Part shown: positions 16,622-20,852 of the stretch, piece by piece
How positions within the stretch are numbered: the stretch's first letter is position 1
How the letters are laid out: each line of letters opens with the position of its first letter
Assembly (NCBI GenBank): GCA_023230285.1
Contig: JALNXP010000014.1
Coordinates: 1-20,852, forward strand
Direction of reading: 5' to 3'
Source of the DNA: Bacteroidales bacterium
GTDB taxonomy: Bacteria > Bacteroidota > Bacteroidia > Bacteroidales > BM520
DNA: 20,852 bases
Translations under genes and position numbers: made by a program
Notes under the pieces: model-generated
Databases searched by the model: none
What the model saw: only the letters and a program-made list of their open reading frames with translations
What the model was told of the DNA's origin: nothing

Positions 16622-18155
16622 AATAGTTGATGATTTTTGCAGCTGTTTCGATTCTTCTAATGGTTTCTTCTTTTCCTATGATGTCCATGATGTCAAAGAT
16701 GTGAGGACCTTTAAGTTCACCGACTAAACATAATCGCAATGAGTTGAATACGGTGCCGAGGTTTAATTCGTTTGAGGTTATCCATGCGTTAATAGTGGTA
16801 TCACATTCGTTGATATTATAAGGCTCAATGTTTTTTATGACTTCTATCAAATTGTTCATTGTTGAGGATGTGCCTTCTTTCCATCTTTTGTGGACGGCTT
16901 TTTCGTCGTAAGTTGTTGGTGCTTCAAAGAAGAAGTGTACTTGTTCCCATATTTCTTTTACAAAATGGAGGCGTTCTTTAATCAGTCCGCATATTTTTTC
17001 GAGAGTTTTGGTGTCGTATAAATTTTCTTTACCATGTAAATAAGGTATAGCTTCTTTGCATATTTCGGCATCAGGTTGTTTGAGCAGATATTGTTTGTTA
17101 AACCATTTTGCTTTTTCGGGGTCGAATTTTGAGCCTGATTTGCCGACTCTCTCCATTGAGAATGTGTTTATAAGTTCTTGCATAGAGAATATTTCCTGTT
17201 CGGAGCCTGGGTTCCAACCCAATAATGCGAGCATATTGATAAAAGCTTCGGGATAATAGCAGCTTTCGCGATAGCCTGAAGCTATTTCTTCTTTGTTAAC
17301 ATCTAAAGGCCAGCGGAGTGGAAATACGGGGAAGCCCAAACGGTCGCCGTCACGTTTGCTGAGTTTACCGTTGCCGTCCGGTTTTAACAAGAGAGGTAAA
17401 TGAGCAAATTCCGGCATGCTGCTTTCCCAGCCAAAGGCTTTGTACAACATGACGTGCAGCGGCATCGAAGGAAGCCATTCCTCGCCGCGTATTACGTGCG
17501 AAATCTTCATTAAATGGTCATCAACAATGTTGGCAAGATGATATGTCGGCATACCATCAGATTTGAATAGAACTTTGTCATCAAGTGTTGCCGTATTTAC
17601 ATGAACCTCGCCTCTTATCATGTCGTTGATGGTCAGCTGTTCGTTGGCTGGCATTTTAAATCTGATGACGTATGGTTTATCCGACTTCAGCCATTGTTCT
17701 ACTTCTTCGGCGGTCATGGTAAGAGAATTTTTCATGCTTAGACGGTGAGCAGCATCATATTGGAAAGTTTCATGTTTATCCTTTAACAGAGCTTCTCTCA
17801 TCTGCTCTAATTCATCTGCTGTGTCGAAAGCATAATAAGCGTTTCCGGAATCAAGCAGTTGCTGTGCGTATTGAGTATAAATATCTTTGCGTTCTGATTG
17901 AATATATGGTCCGAAATCGCCACCGGCAGAAACGCCCTCATCAGGGATAATACCGCACCACCTCAACGACTCTATAATGTATTCTTGTGCGCCCGGAACA
18001 AAACGTGTCCGGTCGGTATCTTCTATTCTTAAAATAAATGTTCCATTATGCTGTTTTGCAAATAGATAATTATATAATGCAGTTCTCACGCCACCTATAT
18101 GTAAAGGTCCTGTCGGACTTGGAGCAAATCTTACTCTTATGTTGTCGTTTTTCAT
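16620..18155 (-). CDS. gltX: Glutamyl-tRNA synthetase
   Basis: A 511-residue class I synthetase that charges tRNA-Glu with glutamate. RFAPSPTGPLHIGG (9-22) contains the HIGH-type ATP-binding motif, and KLSKRDGDRLGFPV (264-277) the KMSKS-type motif; RIEDTDRTRF (43-52) binds substrate. The C-terminal half is the helical anticodon-binding region. The frame extends 48 codons upstream to 18299, but that stretch is hydrophobic, runs through the promoter and into rplU, and lacks family similarity. The ATG at 18155 (MKNDNIRVRFAPSPTG) is the clear start. It is divergent from rplU and converges on rel. Confidence 0.97.
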   Translation of the reverse strand: MKNDNIRVRFAPSPTGPLHIGGVRTALYNYLFAKQHNGTFILRIEDTDRTRFVPGAQEYIIESLRWCGIIPDEGVSAGGDFGPYIQSERKDIYTQYAQQLLDSGNAYYAFDTADELEQMREALLKDKHETFQYDAAHRLSMKNSLTMTAEEVEQWLKSDKPYVIRFKMPANEQLTINDMIRGEVHVNTATLDDKVLFKSDGMPTYHLANIVDDHLMKISHVIRGEEWLPSMPLHVMLYKAFGWESSMPEFAHLPLLLKPDGNGKLSKRDGDRLGFPVFPLRWPLDVNKEEIASGYRESCYYPEAFINMLALLGWNPGSEQEIFSMQELINTFSMERVGKSGSKFDPEKAKWFNKQYLLKQPDAEICKEAIPYLHGKENLYDTKTLEKICGLIKERLHFVKEIWEQVHFFFEAPTTYDEKAVHKRWKEGTSSTMNNLIEVIKNIEPYNINECDTTINAWITSNELNLGTVFNSLRLCLVGELKGPHIFDIMDIIGKEETIRRIETAAKIINY

Positions 18156-18168
18156 AAAAAAAATTTTG

Positions 18169-18176
18169 CAAAAGTA
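18169..18176 (-). promoter_or_regulatory. -7 promoter element for gltX
   Basis: Minus-strand TACTTTTG and C matches TAnnTTTG exactly. It lies only 13 bases before the gltX ATG, so the transcript would begin roughly 8 bases before the start codon. No well-spaced -33 element was found. Confidence 0.4.
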
Positions 18177-18245
18177 TATCAAAGTTTTTAAATTGATTAT
18201 CGAAAAAAAATTTTTTGCAATAATCAATAAATAAAAAAAATGTAT

Positions 18246-18253
18246 TACCTTTG
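18246..18253 (+). promoter_or_regulatory. -7 promoter element for rplU-rpmA
   Basis: TACCTTTG followed by C is an exact match to TAnnTTTG. Transcription would begin near 18260, giving a leader of about 30 bases before rplU. The upstream TTTTTTG (18211-18217) is 28 bases away, too far for a normal -33 spacing. Confidence 0.5.
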
Positions 18254-18289
18254 CAACTCGATAAAAAACTCTAATATTTATAATAATTA

Positions 18290-18601
18290 ATGTACGCAAT
18301 TGTAGAAATCGCAGGAAAGCAATTCAAGGTTGAAAAGGGTAAATACGTATACGTAAACCGCCTTGATGCAGAAGAGGGAGCTGTTGTTGATTTTAACAAA
18401 GTTCTTCTTCTTGACTCAGATGGTGCAATTACAGTAGGGACACCTGTTGTAAAAGATGCCAAAGTTGAGGCTAAGGTGTTAGAACACCTTAAAGGTAACA
18501 AAGTCCTTGTCTTCAAAAAGAAAAGAAGAAAAGGATATCAAACGTTGAACGGTCATCGTGACTTTTTGACAAAGATTCAAATAGAGAATATTGTATTTTA
18601 A
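18290..18601 (+). CDS. rplU: 50S ribosomal protein L21
   Basis: A 103-residue L21, a 50S subunit protein that binds 23S rRNA. MYAIVEIAGKQFKVEKG at the start, the VGTPVV segment (50-55) and the basic KVLVFKKKRRKGYQTLNGHR (about 71-90) are family hallmarks. Length is standard. It is 22 nt upstream of rpmA, the near-universal partner, and is preceded by its own promoter element. Confidence 0.99.
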   Translation: MYAIVEIAGKQFKVEKGKYVYVNRLDAEEGAVVDFNKVLLLDSDGAITVGTPVVKDAKVEAKVLEHLKGNKVLVFKKKRRKGYQTLNGHRDFLTKIQIENIVF

Positions 18602-18623
18602 TAATCCTTAAAAACAAACAGAG

Positions 18624-18884
18624 ATGGCACATAAAAAAGGAGCCGGTAGTTCAAGTAATGGTCGTGAGTCGCATAGCAAACGTCTCGGCATTAAAAAATT
18701 TGGCAGTGAAATAGTCAAAGCCGGCAATATAATTGTAAGACAAAGAGGAACTGTTCATAAACCGGGTGAAAACGTCGGTATGGGTAAGGATTATACTATT
18801 TACGCTTTAATTGACGGCACAGTAGCTTTCAGTAAAAGAAGAGATGATAAATCTTATGTTAGCGTTAATCCGTTGACAGAGTAG
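18624..18884 (+). CDS. rpmA: 50S ribosomal protein L27
   Basis: An 86-residue L27, located near the peptidyl-transferase centre. [20 protein letters not shown] is the typical N-terminus, with no Firmicutes-type leader peptide before it. [21 protein letters not shown] (35-55) is the conserved core. Co-transcribed with rplU and followed by a strong terminator. Confidence 0.99.
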   Translation: MAHKKGAGSSSNGRESHSKRLGIKKFGSEIVKAGNIIVRQRGTVHKPGENVGMGKDYTIYALIDGTVAFSKRRDDKSYVSVNPLTE

Positions 18885-18910
18885 TTTTTTGTATAAATAA
18901 TATTTTTAGT

Positions 18911-18948
18911 AAAAGAAGGGGCTTTCTGTTGAAAGTCCCTTCTTTTTT
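18911..18948 (+). terminator. Strong intrinsic terminator after rpmA
   Basis: A 16-bp stem (18911-18926 with 18931-18946; one G-T pair) closes a TGTT loop, and a run of T residues continues after the stem. The core reads GAAGGGGCTTTC/GAAAGTCCCTTC. It ends exactly where the stop codon of the opposing DUF5723 gene begins (18947-18949). The reverse strand also ends with T residues from the stem, so it probably serves both genes. Confidence 0.85.
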
Positions 18949-20311
18949 ATTTGCTCTTTAGAAAATTAAATACAAGTCCTGCAGTACAACTTATATTCTG
19001 AGATTGTTTTAAGTTGAATAACAGTATGTTGTTAGCCGCAGCGTATATTCGGAACATCATAAAGTTTACACTTAATCCGGCACCTAAGTTTACTTGTGAA
19101 TTATCGTAATTAATGGCTCCAATAACCTCCAAAATGTTGAAGAAAGTTCCGGTATAAGCCAAACTTATATGCGGAATTGTAAGGTTTTTGTCGTTTATTT
19201 CCGATAAAAGCATTAATGAGAGACGGTGGTGCGGCGTAAAATCATAGCCGGCGAGGCATGATATTTTAGGTGTCAAATACGAAGCCCATGAGTCGAAAGA
19301 TGTTGTGTCAACAACAAAGTACCCGCTTAGACTGTCGACAATGGCTCCTGTGTTGATGCCATCATCATAATAATCCAAAATATCCAAACCTTCAAAAAAG
19401 AAAGAACCGTCATCATAATATTGTCCCGAATTTATTATCTTGCTGGAATAAGATTTACAATTGCCTTTCCATAATACGTATCCCAAGTCGAGTGCGCTGA
19501 TTGAGAAGTCGAATTTATTTATATCAGCGTATACACCTAAGTCGATAGCGGCTCCGTAGTTTTGATAAAAGTCGAAAAACTTGAAAAAGCTGCCGGAGAG
19601 ACACTTCTCTAAACTATTTAAGTCTGCAAATGAAGAATTAATGTTAAAGTGTTCATCTACGGTAAGTGCGTAGCCGTTGGGGTCTGTTTTTACCTTCAGA
19701 TAAAAATCGGTTAGTTCTATACTGCCAATACCGAATATCATTTTTGGACGTACACCTATAAATACGTGTTTTGTTATTTGCTGTTGTATTCCTATAGCGA
19801 CTTCATGGTATGCGTTTGCCCTGAATTTCAGACTGTTGTCTATTAATAGCGGTTCTTCTATATAATTAGCGTTTCCGAAAGCTAAAAAGCCGAATAAATC
19901 TTTTGGATATTCAAAATTACAACTTATTTTTTGCCTGATACTTAGAGATACGGCTGTTTTTTTTATTTTGAAGCCAAGTCCTAAAAGCTCTTGGTCTGTG
20001 TTTAAACGTATATTATTTTTTTCTGCCTTCATGACATTTACAAAATTCGATGGAGATATGTAGGTTGTATCATTACTGCTATAAATCAAATCATTAAAAT
20101 GGAATGCAGAATTACTGTAGTTAATATGAAAATTGATGAAGGGAACACCTATATAAAGTTTATATGGATTGGTTTTAGCCGGATGATAATAGGAGCCGTA
20201 AGGATTATCCTTTGTGTGACTTAATACGCTGTTATATTGTGCATTAGCAAAGGTGACACTGAATAGTATCATAAAAAAAATGCCTGCTGCTTTTAGATTA
20301 TAATTATTCAT
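18947..20311 (-). CDS. DUF5723-type outer-membrane protein
   Basis: A 454-residue predicted outer-membrane beta-barrel protein. It has a signal peptide (MNNYNLKAAG, hydrophobic core, ANA cleaved before Gln25) and then many amphipathic strands alternating with loops, for example LYIGVPFINFHINYSNSAF near the start and VNLGAGLSVNFMMFRIYAAA near the end. The overall pattern matches the DUF5723 family of Bacteroidota, which resembles PorP/PorV-like barrels; the molecular role is unknown. The frame opens 16 codons earlier, but ATG at 20311 places the signal peptide correctly. That ATG overlaps the stop codon region of the upstream gene by 8 nt, indicating translational coupling. A long acidic/tyrosine-rich loop lies around 305-355. 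Confidence 0.75.
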   Translation of the reverse strand: MNNYNLKAAGIFFMILFSVTFANAQYNSVLSHTKDNPYGSYYHPAKTNPYKLYIGVPFINFHINYSNSAFHFNDLIYSSNDTTYISPSNFVNVMKAEKNNIRLNTDQELLGLGFKIKKTAVSLSIRQKISCNFEYPKDLFGFLAFGNANYIEEPLLIDNSLKFRANAYHEVAIGIQQQITKHVFIGVRPKMIFGIGSIELTDFYLKVKTDPNGYALTVDEHFNINSSFADLNSLEKCLSGSFFKFFDFYQNYGAAIDLGVYADINKFDFSISALDLGYVLWKGNCKSYSSKIINSGQYYDDGSFFFEGLDILDYYDDGINTGAIVDSLSGYFVVDTTSFDSWASYLTPKISCLAGYDFTPHHRLSLMLLSEINDKNLTIPHISLAYTGTFFNILEVIGAINYDNSQVNLGAGLSVNFMMFRIYAAANNILLFNLKQSQNISCTAGLVFNFLKSK

Positions 20312-20852
20312 TGCTGTTTGGATTAATATTAAAATCTTCGACAGCAACTTTAATACCACCTCTTACTGTCAAATATTGGTCTGTATAAATTCTCATCATT
20401 GATTGTGGAGGAGTGTTGATAAATGTTCTAAGTATCAAATAATTAGCACTTTTCAGATGCGAAAATCTTTCGTTGCTAAACGGGAAAGTCAGGTTGGTTA
20501 TACTTGGCTCTTCGACGAAGAAATTTGGTGCACCGCCAATTTCCGGTGCAGCTATTATCAAAGAATTATCTGTGATAATAGAATCTGTAATGTTCAGAAG
20601 GCTATCGGCGATAAATACTTGAGCATCAATATTAAAGGGGATTGAGTTTTCAAAAGACAGTATAACTTCACCTGTTACATCTACATCTGTTTCAAAACTG
20701 ATAGCGTCAATAACTATAGTGTCATAATAAGTTATAGAGTTGATTTGCATTTCTAAAGGTATTGTTATAGAGCCGTTTACATATATAGAGTCGGTGTATG
20801 CTATTGTACTTATTTCGTCAATAGAGCCGGTCATTTCGAGTTTTATAGAATA
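20304..20852 (-). CDS. C-terminal part of an unrecognised envelope/secreted protein
   Basis: The frame is open to the right edge of the window, so the N-terminus is missing; the first visible ATG (20834) is probably internal. The visible 182 residues are almost entirely beta-strand-like with many Ile, Thr, Ser, Asp and few basic residues: TIPLEMQINSITYYDTI, ILSFENSIPFNIDAQVFIAD, RIYTDQYLTVRGGIKVAVED. The style (a beta-sandwich segment with FENSIPFNIDAQVFIADSLLNI and a closing YTDQYLTVRGG strand) resembles C-terminal halves of Bacteroidota surface proteins encoded next to DUF5723 genes, but I cannot name the family. Its last codons overlap the start of the DUF5723 gene by 8 nt, so the two are co-translated and probably work together. 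Confidence 0.7.
   Translation of the reverse strand, partial: YSIKLEMTGSIDEISTIAYTDSIYVNGSITIPLEMQINSITYYDTIVIDAISFETDVDVTGEVILSFENSIPFNIDAQVFIADSLLNITDSIITDNSLIIAAPEIGGAPNFFVEEPSITNLTFPFSNERFSHLKSANYLILRTFINTPPQSMMRIYTDQYLTVRGGIKVAVEDFNINPNSNE

Noticed and set aside
18156..18299. 48-codon N-terminal extension of gltX giving a 559-residue protein
   Set aside because: It passes through promoter-like sequence, overlaps the start of rplU on the other strand, and adds a hydrophobic segment unlike any GltX; the MKNDNIRVRFAPSPTG start is standard.
1..20852. CRISPR array, insertion sequence, prophage or defence island
   Set aside because: No regularly spaced direct repeats, transposase, integrase or phage-like genes are visible; all recognisable genes are housekeeping or envelope functions.

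Overview
The window is about 20.9 kb of AT-rich bacterial chromosome, almost certainly from the Bacteroidota and probably Bacteroidales-like. Several independent signals support this. There is a type IX secretion (T9SS) lipoprotein of the PorW/SprE family and a secreted protein with a gliding-motility-type (type B) C-terminal sorting domain. There is a DUF5723-type outer-membrane protein. The acpP-fabF-rnc gene order is present, and the tRNA gene does not encode its CCA end. Sequences matching the Bacteroidota -7 promoter element TAnnTTTG lie in the divergent intergenic regions, and start codons generally lack Shine-Dalgarno sequences. Nothing indicates a phage, plasmid, transposon, CRISPR array or genomic island.

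Layout: (1) 2-946, + strand, the 3' part of uvrC, which ends without the usual helix-hairpin-helix tail. (2) 1022-1930, - strand, a membrane-anchored M23 peptidase, divergent from (3) 2038-6675, + strand, a tight run porW/sprE - bactofilin - folE - fabD. (4) 11472-6727, - strand, a long, closely packed run acpP - fabF - rnc - small lipoprotein - tRNA-Arg(CCG) - asd - ribF. (5) 14244-11611, - strand, a large T9SS cargo-like protein, divergent from (6) 14358-16604, + strand, a long RelA/SpoT enzyme. (7) 18155-16620, - strand, gltX, divergent from (8) 18290-18884, + strand, rplU-rpmA. (9) 20852-18947, - strand, the end of an unrecognised secreted/envelope protein, overlapped by a DUF5723 outer-membrane protein.

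The four convergent gene pairs (uvrC/M23, fabD/ribF, rel/gltX, rpmA/DUF5723) are separated by only 15-75 nt, and each junction holds a hairpin. Two of these are convincing intrinsic terminators. The divergent regions carry TAnnTTTG-like promoters. No intergenic stretch exceeds about 140 bases.

Functionally most genes are housekeeping: nucleotide excision repair, fatty-acid synthesis (FabD, AcpP, FabF), folate (FolE), flavin (RibF), lysine/threonine/methionine and diaminopimelate precursors (Asd), translation (GltX, L21, L27, tRNA-Arg), RNA processing (RNase III) and the stringent response. The envelope theme is the M23 peptidase, PorW, bactofilin, the T9SS cargo and the DUF5723 protein. I did not find a clearly new biological system. 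The best leads are the shortened UvrC, the M23-PorW-bactofilin cluster, the tRNA buried in a protein-coding operon, and the overlapping pair at the right edge.
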